The notes under the pieces are model-generated. The model saw nothing but the letters and a program-made list of their open reading frames with translations, was not told the origin of the DNA and ran no database searches. A DNA stretch of 64,000 bases from Allodiplogaster sudhausi (Eukaryota > Nematoda > Chromadorea > Rhabditida > Diplogasteridae): NCBI GenBank assembly GCA_945643635.1, contig CALZFC010000009.1:6065001-6129000 (forward strand). The letters are read 5' to 3'. Below are positions 47,401-58,806 of the stretch, one piece after another. The position numbers and the translations under genes were made by a program. Within the stretch, counting starts at the first letter, position 1. Every line of letters begins with the position of its first letter.

Positions 47401-50400
47401 GGTCAGCAAGTTCCAGTCACATATCCACCGCCTCCCTCGCCCGTTCGCCCGGTGACACGTCCTCCAGGTTGGCCGCCTTGGATGCCCGTGCCAGGACAGC
47501 CTCAACCAGGGAAGTTTCCTGCACCGGTGGTCATTGGCCAAACCAGATGGCCATCCGGATTTACGCCGAGCATCATACCAGGCTTTCAAACAAGGCCGCC
47601 ATGGCCGACAATGCGGCCGGCAGTTACTCAGGGAGCCGGTGAAACTGTACCACCGAACGTTGAAAAGCCGGGTCAAGAAGTAGGCGCCTCTGGCCTGCCG
47701 CTTGGAACAACAATTGCAGCACAGCCCTTACCAGGCAGTGGAGAAGCAATTACGACGTCGGCAGCTGAGATATCTGAAGGAGCCACAACTGAGGCAGCGG
47801 GGCAGATAACAGATCAGGTTATGGAATTCTTGGATAAATTATTTGTCTTTTCGTCGTTCCATTTTATTTTTTTATTTTTCTATATAACAAAGCACAACAC
47901 ATAAACTCTGGGGAATATTCAATGTAAGGTATGCCAACACTTCTGTCAATATTACAGACATTCATTATGGTCGGAACGGATGCAGCTGAGACAACCCCTG
48001 AAAGAGGGCCCGCAACGGAGTCGACATCTACGACGGAGTCGGCCGGTGGTGCTGAGTCTACGGCCGCAGCGGCAGCGGAGACAACGGACGAGGATGCAGC
48101 CGACGCCGCGGCCGACTTGGCGTGTACTCCTGAGTTGAAGAACGCCGCACTCAAAGACGAGCCACGACCCTTCTGCGAATGCGAGCCTGGCCACATTCGA
48201 CGGGCGCACCAAGGCATTTGCGAATGTCAGACTTATTATCTTCTTTTAATAGTCAATCTTATTTATGGCGACAAATAAAAAAAAGAAGCTATGCATATAC
48301 AGCTGCTGAAATGTCCACTGTTGCTGTGCGCGTTGGCAGCATCTGTCGAGGATCTCGAACTGCGGGCATTGAGAGCATCGCTGTCCTTCAGGTTAACAGT
48401 TGCCACTATAAGACTTTTGCTTAATTTAGTTTTTACATTTCTGTTAGAGTGACAAAAAGAGAAAAACGCTGCAATCTGCAGATGCGGAAGGCTTTCAATG
48501 TCCCCCTGTGCGTCATTGGCCCAGGAGCAGAGAAAGACGAAATCCTGATGAACGTTGACTGTGGCCACGAATGCACGCTCGAGCAGCTACAACATCGACT
48601 CGGCCGCGCGTCGCCTTTCATCCTTTCCGGTATTTCTTTCTAAACTCGCTTTATCATCTCATTTCTGACAATTTACTTTGGGAAATAAGTTCAGAAAAAA
48701 TTCTGAATGATAGAAATATACTGAAACCGGACATGCATGTTATCTGTATGAAGTGTTCGGTTGTTTCCTTTCAGCCGCCTCCGGCGGCCTCTGCTCAAAC
48801 GATCGCATCAAGCTGCACAACTGCGACGGGGAATTCGAGTGCTTCGAAGAAAATGTAAGCCATTTTTGAGATGTACACGAAAAGGCCAGTCTAATGACGT
48901 CTTTATTCCCTCCAGGACGGCCTGCGCTTCGAGTGTCGCTGCCCGGTTGGCTACAATGAGACGGCTGACGAGAATTCGAGGCGCCGCTGCGTGAGCGGTG
49001 GTCTGCTTGGCCCGGGGCACGTTAGGGCCGTATTATCGACATCATTTAAGAGATTTGCAAAACTGTTTGATAATGCCACATTTTCTGTGTCCTCTTTTTT
49101 GCAACAGTTCTGTTTTTTCAATTTTTTTTAAAGTATTCTATTGTAAACTTCTTCCAATTAAGCTTTGATTTTTTAAGATGTATCCGAATCGGCTCCTTTT
49201 GCATCACTACATGGCTGCTGCTGATGCTCGCGCTCTTCGGGCTCTTCCCCATCTTCATCTACTGCCTCGCTTACTGGCTTCGCCGATGGCTCGGGCTGAA
49301 CGGGTCACGCGTATCGCCTTCTGATCCGGCATACATCGAGAAGAATGTCGGTTTCGGGGGCAATGGACGAACGAGTTTGGTAGTTGCGAAGGCGCATGCA
49401 TCTTCGAGGAGCTTTCATTGTCAGCGAGGGACGAACAGTTATTGCAGATCCGCGTGCCTCCCACAGTGCATGTCAAGCCAGCGAGTGGCGGCCGAGAGAT
49501 GCCTCACATCTGGGGCGTCATGAAGAAGCACGCGACAGGTTCCATCCGGCATTCAGTTATTTGCGAAATAAATTACTTGCAGGTCAAACTTTAATAAGAG
49601 AATTATTAGCCGAGCTCAAATCATCAAAATCGTAGATTTTGCAGCAGTCGGTATGCAGGGCGGCATTTCGCTGGCGCATCCACGCGAAGGCAGTAGCTCG
49701 CTGCAGCTGATAGACAGACAAGTAACTCCATCAGTATTTACGCTTCTTGTTTCCAACTTCTATATTCTTGCCTAAGAGTTGTTGTTTTGCCTTTAGAGCC
49801 CATTTGTCTTTTCCTCAGGTTATCGACGCATCGTCAGATGAGGACGTCTCGGGTGTGCCAAAGCCGCCGCCAGCGGCCGTTCAAGAGACGAAGATCGATA
49901 TCGACGAGCGCAACGTCATCACGTCGCCGTCGCCGACGCCCGCGCCACCCAAGGCAGCTACGCCGGTACGAAATACAGAGTTTAAATATATAAAAATTCA
50001 CCGATTTGCAAATTAGAATAGTTACTTTCGTTATTTCATAACAGCAAAGACTTCAAATATTCCTACAGACGGCTGAAGTGGCCTCGCCCATCGCGACCAT
50101 TGCACACAAACCGCCGACACCACCAGCCCGTCCCGTCGAGGATCAGTCTGCAGAGACGCCCATTTTGGAATCGGCACGTCATAATTGACAATATACTGAA
50201 ATTGATTCACAAAAACTGTCATCATTTAAAGGAAGTATCCGGCGAATAATTCTACAGTAGCGATAGAGAACGCGTTTGAATGCGCGCGCTCATTAAGTTG
50301 CCTGTCGCTCGGTCGAGAGAGCATGTGAGAGAGAAGGGCAGCCCTGACCTACAGTAACTAATTCTCTACCCGCCAGTTTTCGCGTTACTACTGCTCTGAA

Positions 50401-53400
50401 AGTAATGAAAGAAAATCGCTCAAACTTTCTGGGTATATGTTTGACGCCCAAATGAATTTATCTACATAGAACAAAACATAGGTTAATTATTCCCCAGATA
50501 CCTCCTTTAAATACATATAAGTTGGTTACTGTAAGAATGATCTCTCATGTTGCAGCGCACGGCGGCTGGCGCCGTGATCGCGTCAGCAACGGGCAGCCTA
50601 CGCGGCACTCCTCCACCTTCCATCACGCAACCTCGCCGCGTCGCGTCAGTGCCCTCCACTCCGCCCTCCGGCGTCGTAAGTCTGAGGAATTAAGGCTTTC
50701 CTTACAATTAGGAGAACAACTGGGGGACTTCTTTTACAAAGATATGAGCTTTCAAGATTGATTATCAACCATCTAAGTCGCTCACATGGAAGACTATATA
50801 CATATTTATTGGATGTGCACTAAAGTTGTTGTTCTCCTAACATGAGCACTTTAGAAAAAATAGTAGGCTTGCTTTGTGCAAAAAAAACCCGATGATTGTT
50901 TCCATTTTCTAACGTATGTAGATCGACACGAGATCTCTGCCACCGATTGTGATTCCGATTCCGATGTCTATTTCTGCATTCAGGCTGGGACGCCGACGCA
51001 GGTAATGGCGGCCCCGCAGCTGCCGCAGCCGCCGCCGCCCTCAGAGCATACGGTCGTCGCTGAGGTTCATCGGGCTGACGAGAAGCCGGACACGGCACAG
51101 GTATTGATGGGAATTTCTTTTTCCAATCAGCACTTTTTCAGGCAATGCAAGTCACTAATTTTTGTTTGTTTATACTTCTTTTTTTGCCTAATCATTGTCT
51201 TAAAAATAACGTTAAAATATATGTTGTCAAATAAAGCCGATATTGCTTCAGCAAGCCGTACTGCTACGACGTGAGTCCGAGCAGTCCGTGAGCGGGCAGC
51301 CCAGCCTTTGGGAGAGCTACCGCGTACTCGGCGAGCAATATGCCAAGTTCAACGAAGCCCGCGGTATCTTTCATTTAAAAAATTACTGTTAGATATTTAT
51401 TAATGCACAAATAGGGAAATAGTTTCATTTGTTAGTATTGCAATCTTGCCGAGATCCCCCATCATACAATTTGCTATGTAGTATCAGAAGGAAAAGAAAA
51501 AAAATCCAGACAAAACCTTAGATCTCTACAATCGCGCAACTGCTCACATTATGGCACGAGGATTAGGAGTTTCCGACAAAGAAGAATGGACGCGCTTGTT
51601 GTCCAGACATACCATTCAGAGTCTTCTTTCTAAGCTCTCCTATTCATTCGAAATACTTTCTTAATGTCTCACGAAGCAGCAGGCTCAAAAAATATTATGC
51701 AAATTTCAGCTACATGTCTGTACTTTTCCTTTCTTCTTTTAAAGTGCGTCGAAAGCAGTTTTTTAAAGTGCCTTGGTACTTTGTGAAAAAATGAAGATTT
51801 TATTTCTTTTGCAGAGCGCCGTGACTCATCGCACTCGCTGGATACTCTGATCGTCCGTCGCTTTCCGACCAGCGAACCCGTCTCTAGCTCGTCGGCCACC
51901 GCCACGGGGACTCCTAATGTGGACGAGCAGACGCAGACTCTGCCGCAGCTGCCAGTCGAGGCATACCTCGAGCCTTCATCCGAGACGCCCTCGCCGCCTC
52001 AACCGACTGCCGAGGCGCCCAAGGCCAAGACTGACGCGGCTACGGCGCAACCAGCCAAGGTGGCCGAGATGCTCGGCGTCGAGCTGAGCGTCCTGCAGCC
52101 GAGCGTGCTGCCATCGTGGCGGAAGGAGGAGATCGACGAGGCGGCTGCAGCAGTCGTTTCTAACTTGGTCGACTCGGCATCCGACCAGCAGGCAATTGAA
52201 GAGCTCTCGCGGAGAGGAATGGAGATTGAGATTCCACATCTCGACACGTCGATTCTCGATGAGACGAGACCGAGCACGGCCGTAGCCACGACGGCCTCCT
52301 CAAGGACTTGGCGTCAGCAGTTCTCGCCGCATAGAAAAGCAGCGCCACCACCGCGGACACAGACTTCCAAGTCGCGATCGCCTCTGCCACCGCGAATAGA
52401 CACTCTGTCAAGGCCAGGAATCAAGTCAAAGTCACCAAAGGAGCCAAGCAAAGAGACACCAAAGCTCGGTGGTGTTCGAGTAACAACCACGGCGGGCGCT
52501 GCACCGAAGAAGACCGAAGCGGAGAAGCGACTCGAAGCCTTCCGAAAGAAGATACAGCAGAGGAATGAGCCCCTATTAGGAGCCTCTTCCAGAAAGGCAT
52601 CTCCACTCGCTCGTCTTCCAGCCATTCAAGCGGCGCAGATTGAGAGGAACAAGAATGATGATGATGAATATCTGAATCCCCAGCCATCGACGTCACGATC
52701 TGGAGACGCCCGTCTGCCTCCAATCTCGCATCCATCCAAGTCGAAATCTCCCCGCGCAAGACAGCACAATAACGGAAAGTCCAGGACACCTTCGCTGCCT
52801 GCTATTATGACCAGAGAAGAATCGTCCCGAAAAAGCGAAGGAAACTCCAGAAGACGAGAGCACTCCGAGCCCTTCCTGCCACGGCTGCCTTCAATCTCTC
52901 GTCGTGAAGCAGAGCAACGCAGTCGGTCGACGCCACCAACCGCTCACAACGGAGGCGGACGACGGAGTGGAGGTGGAGCTGCACTCGCCGAATCCGCCTT
53001 CTTTCGGCGCGTCGAGGCGGCGAAGGAGAAGCGACGGCGACGTGTGGAAAGCGGCGTGGCCGCGCAGGTGAAACGGCAGCTCAGCGCCATCTCAGAGAAG
53101 AGCGCCGAGGCGGCAGAGAAAGGCGCCAGTACCACAACTCCGCGGACTTCTTCTCGCCGCCCGCCAGAAGAGATTCCGTCCACCAGCCACTTGAACAGTG
53201 GCAAGAGAAGCACAATGGAAACACTCCTCTCGCCTGAGACATCCTTCAGCGAAAAGAAGAGGCTGCTGCAAGTGTCGATCTCGTCGCCAGGCGGCAGCGA
53301 AGCCGACCAACTGAGCCCGGCAACCAGAGAGACACTGGGCGACATCAAGGGAGTCTTCCTCGTGCAGTACAGGGACGATCGCGCATCCAGGCACCGCCAG

Positions 53401-54497
53401 CGACATCCTCTGACCACTCGTTCAGAACAGGTGCATCTTCATTTTCTTTTATACACTTTTTTTTCTTTTGCGATATTCAGCAAAATATTTTACGGATTTT
53501 TTTCCTCACAATTTTGAAAGCAAACTTCAGGATGTTCCGGCTAGCCGAAGCGACCACAGACGAGGCCGCCCTCACGCCACAACGGGCCGAATTTCTGACC
53601 GGCCTGCTCACGATGCGGCCGAAGACTCCTCGTCGCCGCCCTCCGACGACTTCCCCAGTCTACGCGGCGACCCCTCCACCTCTTCTTCCATGTTCGAGTT
53701 GCGTCGCTCACCCGTTCGGCTCTCGACGATTCGCCGCAAGATTGCGCAACGGCAGCAACAACAGCCGCCGCCATCCGCGCGGCAGGTTGCCTCGGCGCGC
53801 GAGGAACCGCATTGGAAGCCGAGCTCACGAACCGCGCGTTCGCTACCCCCTCGCGCATCCCCGGAAGTGGCCGGGCCGGGCATCCTCAGGGGCGCCCGCT
53901 CCGAAGGCAGCGTATGCGAGGCGTGCAAGCTGTGAGTCGCGTCTTGCTAACTTGATTATTCAATAAGACAAGAGACGCACACAGAATCGACCTCACTCGA
54001 GTTCCACAAACTCAATTCACTTCCTCGCATATAACAAGGATGATGCTTTGAAATGACATTCTTCATTTCTAGTGGCCAGACTACACTCAATCGTGATCTA
54101 TCAGAAACTTCGAATAGTATAGAAGGAAAGGAGTCTCCAGAAATAAAGCCTTACACACAAGAAAATAAAGCGTTGAGAACGTGTTTTGACCATATAGTTG
54201 GGGTTGAAAGCGTTAGGAATTACGCTTTGAGGGGCGCCTCGGGCGACTTTTTGGAAAGCGTAGACCCCCCAACGCTTTTCAGTTTTGCAAAGCGTTGATC
54301 GCAACGATTTTCAGTCTTGCAAAGCGTTGATCGCAACGCTTTTCATTGCAAAGCGTTGATCGCAACGCTTTTCATTTTTACAAAGCGTTGATCGCAACGC
54401 TTTTCATTGCAAAGCGTTGCGGTGTACGCTTTCCAAAAATATCTCAGATCGGCTTCTCTCTTCACTATCTCTATCATTCTCTCTTTCTCTCTCTATA

Positions 54498-54536
<39 letters not shown>

Positions 54537-54582
54537 GTCTCTCTCTCTCTCTCTGTCTCTCTCTCACATTCTCTCTCTCTCA

Positions 54583-54633
<51 letters not shown>

Positions 54634-54795
54634 TCTCTGTCTGTCTGTCTTTCTGTCTGCCTTTCTGTCTGTCTGTGTCTGTCTGTCTGTCTCTCTCTCA
54701 ATCTCTCTCTCTCGCTGTCTCACGGCAATATGTGCTGATCGATCGAACGCACTTGAAAGGCTGCATCCATCTTTCTTTCTTTCTCTCGCCTTCTT

Positions 54796-54826
<31 letters not shown>

Positions 54827-54970
54827 ATCTCTCTCTCGCTGTCTCTCGGCATTGTATGCTGATCGATCGAACGCAAATGCACTTGAAAGGGGCATCTTTA
54901 TTTTTTTTTCTTGCCTTCTCTCTCTCTCTCTCTCTCTCTTTCTCTATCTGTCTGTCTTTCTGTCTGTCTG

Positions 54971-55023
<53 letters not shown>

Positions 55024-55096
55024 CTCTCGGCAATGTGTGCTGATCGATCGAACGCACTTGAAAGGCTGCATCCATCTTTCTTTCTTTCTCTCGCCT

Positions 55097-55141
<45 letters not shown>

Positions 55142-55351
55142 ACTTCCAGGCACAACCGACGACAACCACTCCCAACATCTCAACGGATAATTTAGGTTAG
55201 CTCAATTATCGACTTTTGCGAACTTTATTTTGATTTTATTCCATTTAACTGTTGTTTTCGACACAAAAGAGTCAAAAACAATGAAATCTTCTGTTCGCAA
55301 AAGTTAGATAATCAGCTAACCTGATCCGCAGGATGGTGGGGCAGGGACGAT

Positions 55352-55386
<35 letters not shown>

Positions 55387-55896
55387 GAGAGAGAGAGAGA
55401 AAGAGAGAGAAAGAGGGGGGGGGGGGGTGAACGGTGCAGGTGCTGCTTGCTGACAGACGAAAGCGTTAATCTGAATGCTTTGCCCTCGCCTCCGCCTTCT
55501 AACGCTTTCGTATCCAACGATTTCAAACCAACGATTTCAAATGGCCACATTCCAACGGTCCTAACCGTTAGGGTCCAAACGAGCGATTCAAACCGTAGCC
55601 AGGAGCGTTGATCTTAACGCTTTCTTTTCTTGTGTTTTAAGCAGCCGGCATGAGAAGATCTTTTCGTTTGCAGACCGCACAGTTCGCGGAGCGAGAGCAG
55701 CCCCTTCTTCCCGTCCATCTCCGCCGCTCATCATCACCTCCACGGCGGAAGCGGCAGCTTGCTCAGCCTGCGCAGCAGCCACGGCGCCGGCTCGCACTCC
55801 TCGCTCGAGCTCTCGCCCAACTTTGTCGTCGACCCCAAGGCGGCCAATCCCAAGGAGTTCCTCTGGTGGGGCGCCTCCGGCAGCAAGCCATCATGA
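44477..55896 (+). CDS. Large LDLa/EGF-like single-pass membrane protein with long cytoplasmic tail
   Basis: Family not recognised; 5' end unresolved. Exons: 44477-44635, 44952-45074, 45925-46038, 46227-47817, 47958-48225, 48340-48391, 48448-48629, 48775-48854, 48916-48990, 49178-49538, 49645-49721, 49819-49965, 50069-50173, 50556-50675, 50984-51100, 51252-51363, 51815-53430, 53531-53931, 55674-55896; about 1,970 codons. The first LDL-receptor class A module reads CPPGSFDCGRGQC, then CWDGSDEFC across an intron. A second ends CIDGSDQ. A Pro/Thr/Ser-rich stalk of about 600 residues follows. Then come Cys-rich EGF-like parts (FCECEPGH; FECRCPVGYNET), a transmembrane segment (TTWLLLMLALFGLFPIFIY) and a basic, Ser/Pro-rich intracellular tail of over 1,000 residues ending KEFLWWGASGSKPS. 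Likely a cell-surface receptor or scaffold. One-base frame breaks occur near 44536, 46753 and 49345, and the 48990/49178 junction does not fit in phase. Confidence 0.75.
45075..45924. other. Intron of the LDLa gene
   Basis: Lies between the two LDLa modules. CT-rich at 45285-45400 and 45595-45618. No coding signal. Confidence 0.6.
54284..54425. repeat. Tandem array of a near-palindromic ~30-bp unit
   Basis: About four copies of GCAAAGCGTTGATCGCAACGCTTTTCA. The two halves, AAGCGTTG and CAACGCTT, are inverted, so each unit can form a hairpin. Related AACGCTTTC/GAAAGCGTT motifs recur at 54208-54260 and 55458-55622, which suggests both arms of the surrounding TIR element derive from this unit. 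Confidence 0.75.
54470..55140. repeat. CT/CTGT microsatellite with three copies of an embedded unit
   Basis: Long CT arrays with CTGT patches. A unit beginning CTGTCTCTCGGCAAT and containing CTGATCGATCGAACGCA and ACTTGAAAGG recurs near 54714, 54838 and 55019, each followed by a CT array. Copies one and three are nearly identical, pointing to recent tandem duplication. Confidence 0.85.
55194..55323. repeat. Small palindromic element (~130 bp)
   Basis: GGTTAGCTCAATTATCGACT and TTTGCGAAC on the left match, inverted, GTTCGCAAAAGTTAGATAAT and CAGCTAACC on the right, with few mismatches. The AT-rich spacer also pairs partly (GTTTTCGACAC/AAAAACAATG region). Looks like a MITE or hairpin nested in the larger TIR element. 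Confidence 0.6.
55345..55428. repeat. (GA)n tract ending in a G-run
   Basis: GA microsatellite followed by an 11-base run of G at about 55417-55427. On the opposite phase to the CT arrays upstream. Confidence 0.8.
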
Positions 55897-56945
55897 CTTC
55901 ACTATCATTCACTGTGCCACATTATTCCTATTTGATATGTTACATTGTTTTCGCTTTCTTCATGTTTACACTACACACTTACAAGTTTAATATATGTCTC
56001 TCATGCATCGCATTGCGTACCATGACCCTTTTAGAACTATTGACGCTTTCCATTCCGGTCTTTCTTCAAAATGTCCTTCCTTTCACTCTCGCGACACATT
56101 GCTTAATATTTTCTGCCTTTTTTGAATAAATTATTAACTTGCAGATGCAATGTCTGCAGCTCCGTTTCGGCTCTTTCTCAGTGTGCTGAATTCATTTGTG
56201 TCATAAGCCCCCTTGTGCTGCAGTTTTGATGGAAGACTGTATTTTCTATTTTCTATCTCTCTATCCCTCTCCAAACTTTCTTTCTCTCTCTCCCTTTCTC
56301 TGGCCACATCATCTCGCACTCACATTCTCTTTCACAACCTAATAAATCCTTGTCTTTCTCAATTTGTCCGACATTCTCAAATGCTGCCAAAGTGATGCTT
56401 TTTCTCCTGTCTCTTTTCTCTCCTTTCAAGCCTCTTCTTCCTATCTTCTTCCTAGATTGATCTCATTCCTGTTCACTGCCATAACTCGGCTACGGCTTTA
56501 CGTCAAAGTTCTTTCCTGTCACATTTATTACTCGTCCTGCAACCTCTTTCGAAGCAACATTATGCATTTTCCTTTCATTCTCTTGTGTTTCGACAAAAAA
56601 TAGTTTTGGCATTGATATGAATTCAAGCAACAATTGGAGCACAACTTATAGAGAAGAAGAAGCAGTGGAACAACGTGACGCTTTTCATCATGTTTCTTTC
56701 ATTAGAACTAAATGCACCACTTCTCAACGTCAGCAGCATCAGCCCTTTCCTGTTGTGGCTCGCTTCGACCTTTGGAAATAATAAAAGCGTTTCTATTCTA
56801 AGATCGAAGAGCTTGCCTGATATTTGCGTCACAGCAACATGTTGAAGAACAATGGGCATGTAACATCGCTCGCATAACAGAGTGGCCGCTTTATTCATCA
56901 TGTCACCGTAATAGAGATAGATAGAGAGATCAGGTTGAGATGTAA

Positions 56946-56977
<32 letters not shown>

Positions 56978-57427
56978 TGAAAAGTAGCTGACTGAGTATG
57001 ACGTAATACATAAAAAAAATATGTGCCTAAAAAAATATATTGTCAGGTTTCTTGGAATAACAATAGGGTCGTCCTTCTACTAAGATACACATAAATAAGA
57101 TGTGTCATCGTTCTTCGAGATTCAGAGAAAATGATATTGAACAAAATTACTTTTCATTGTTATTAAATATTCTCGGCAAATAAGGATTTGACACGCCTGA
57201 GTGAGTTTGTAATGTGAAGAGGCAAAGGTGCAGTCAGTCAGAGGGGGAGGGGGTGGGGGGTGCATGCTTTTAGTCTTAACAAATTACAAGGTAGGAATAG
57301 TATGGGGAGAGAGTGTGCGAGTGAGCGAGAGAGCTAGAGTGTTTGAATCGAATATTAAAAGAGTGGCTGATAACAGGCGATAGACTTCAGTCAATGAGAG
57401 AGAGACCGGAGTAGCTGCTTTGCCTGT
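55897..57427. other. Intergenic DNA between convergent genes
   Basis: Contains the 3' flank of the LDLa gene and of the minus-strand peptide-like gene. CT-rich at 56255-56300, GA at 56945-56980, G-rich at 57241-57261. No coding signal seen. Confidence 0.45.
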
Positions 57428-58806
57428 TCACTTCTCCTTGGGCGCCTCCATGGCTGCGGCCTCTTCGGCGGCCATCTTGGCGAGATGCCAGCCAAAGTTG
57501 ATGTAGTACTGCTCGCGGACAGCCATGGCAGCGGCATCTGAGAGGAAGGAAAGCGGAACCGCGTCGTGGAAGCCGAGACGCGTCGCGTACTTCAACAGTG
57601 TGTTCAGCACGTCGGCGGGATTCTGAAAAACATTTATGTCACAAAGCCCACTTTTGCATTCCCTTTGCGTTGTCCAAGTTATCTTTCACTTGAGATGCAA
57701 TCTCAAAATGCATAGGGTTCGTGCAGAATTTCAGCGTCTGAACTTTTCCACGAACGCTTTAGATGCAGCTGGAACGTCGCACGTTTTCCGATAATGGACT
57801 CAGCGAAAGGCTCTAGGCCACATAATGCGGAAAAGTGAGACGAAATGACCTTTCAGCTATACGCTGTCTTTTTTGTTCTTTGTGCAGTGCAAACACCGGT
57901 GGTTTAGATGTTTCTTCTCTGTTCTTCTTATTTTTATTGGAAAAAGCCGTAATTTGGCGTGGAAATGAAGGTTGGGCGAAAGAAATCGTAAGAAATGGAG
58001 AATGAAGGAATGAGAGAGGTTACGCTAAGAGAGTTCCTTGATTACCTCGCAGTGCGCGTGTACGAACTGGAGGTCCTCGAGGTGTGTCTTCTGCGAAGAC
58101 TCCGCGACTGCTGGGTCAACTCGCTTTAGCATGATGCCCCTGCAGGCGGGCGCGAAAGAGAACTTCCTGGAAGAGAGAGTAAGAGTGAGAGGAGAGTGGA
58201 GGAAAATGGAAAAGGAGAGTGAGAGGTAGGAGAAAGAGAGAGAGAAACCAGAAGACTTCCTCGCACTGCCTTTCTTTTAAGACTCTAGCACTATGATTAC
58301 GCGTTCATTTCCCATCTCTTCTTTCATTTCGTTTCAGAGACTACTACTGGGGACCATTGAATATGGCTGCTGAGGAAATTGACAGCGCCTTTTGATAGAG
58401 CTCACCCATGCAACGTGAGCGCTCTTGACTCATACGCTTGTTTTGTTTCTCTCTGATTGAAAATTGCTGGTTGCAACGAGCACTAATAATATGTATCAAG
58501 CGATCGCAACATCTGAAAACAAAACAGTTTCGATGGACAGCTACGACAACTGCACAAAAAATGTGAAGCCAAACAGTGGATGTTGCTTGCAAACAATAGC
58601 TGTCTGCGGGTGACAATTTCATTGTTCATACTGTCGAGAAGGTAAGGAAATAAGAGTTGTGTAGCTGAAATATCTGGAAACCTGCAGTCGAGGGCTTCGG
58701 CGTGAGCGGTGAGCGCGAGGGAGAGCGCGGCGAGGAGCGCGAACCGCGCGAGAGGCGCGAAGAGAGCGCCAGACGGCGAGGAGGAGGAGACGGAGGAGGT
58801 ACTCAT
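57428..58806 (-). CDS. Small secreted protein, candidate cyclic-peptide precursor
   Basis: Three minus-strand exons, 146 aa, phases consistent: 58806-58682, 58166-58046, 57622-57428. The N-terminus has a Ser-rich leader and then a hydrophobic core (FALLAALSLALTAHA), a good signal peptide ending about residue 36. Directly after it comes LDCRKFSFAPACRGIMLKR: two cysteines eight residues apart and a Lys-Arg dibasic site, the layout of a disulfide-looped neuropeptide cut by prohormone convertase. The rest (VDPAVAESSQ to AMEAPKEK) has one more Cys (HAHCE) and a mostly helical, Ala-rich C-terminus. I do not recognise a named family. Alternatively it could be a secreted helical protein with no processing. 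The transcript is compact with ordinary GT-AG introns. Confidence 0.75.

Larger units (their letters stand above)
54155..55639. mobile_element. TIR element with nested tandem repeats, in the last LDLa-gene intron
   Basis: The left end (from about 54155) reads ACACAAGAAAATAAAGCGTT. The right end (about 55610-55635) is its complement with two mismatches (AACGCTTTCTTTTCTTGTGT). TTA lies just outside each end, separated by one mismatched base, consistent with a 3-bp TTA target duplication as in PIF/Harbinger elements, though that is weak. Inside are GCGTTGATCGCAACGC-type repeats, three copies of a longer unit with CT arrays, and a small palindrome. No transposase. It starts about 220 bp after the exon ending 53931 and stops about 35 bp before the last exon. 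Confidence 0.55.

Noticed and set aside
55148..55194. Exon-like stretch (CTTCCAG acceptor, AQPTTTTPNISTDN) before the small palindrome
   Set aside because: In the required phase 2 it runs into a stop, while the exon at 55674 joins 53931 cleanly and has coding bias.
54346..55200. Long Ser/Leu open frames (up to about 208 aa) and their Arg/Glu complements
   Set aside because: They are translations of CT/GA microsatellite in all frames, not proteins.
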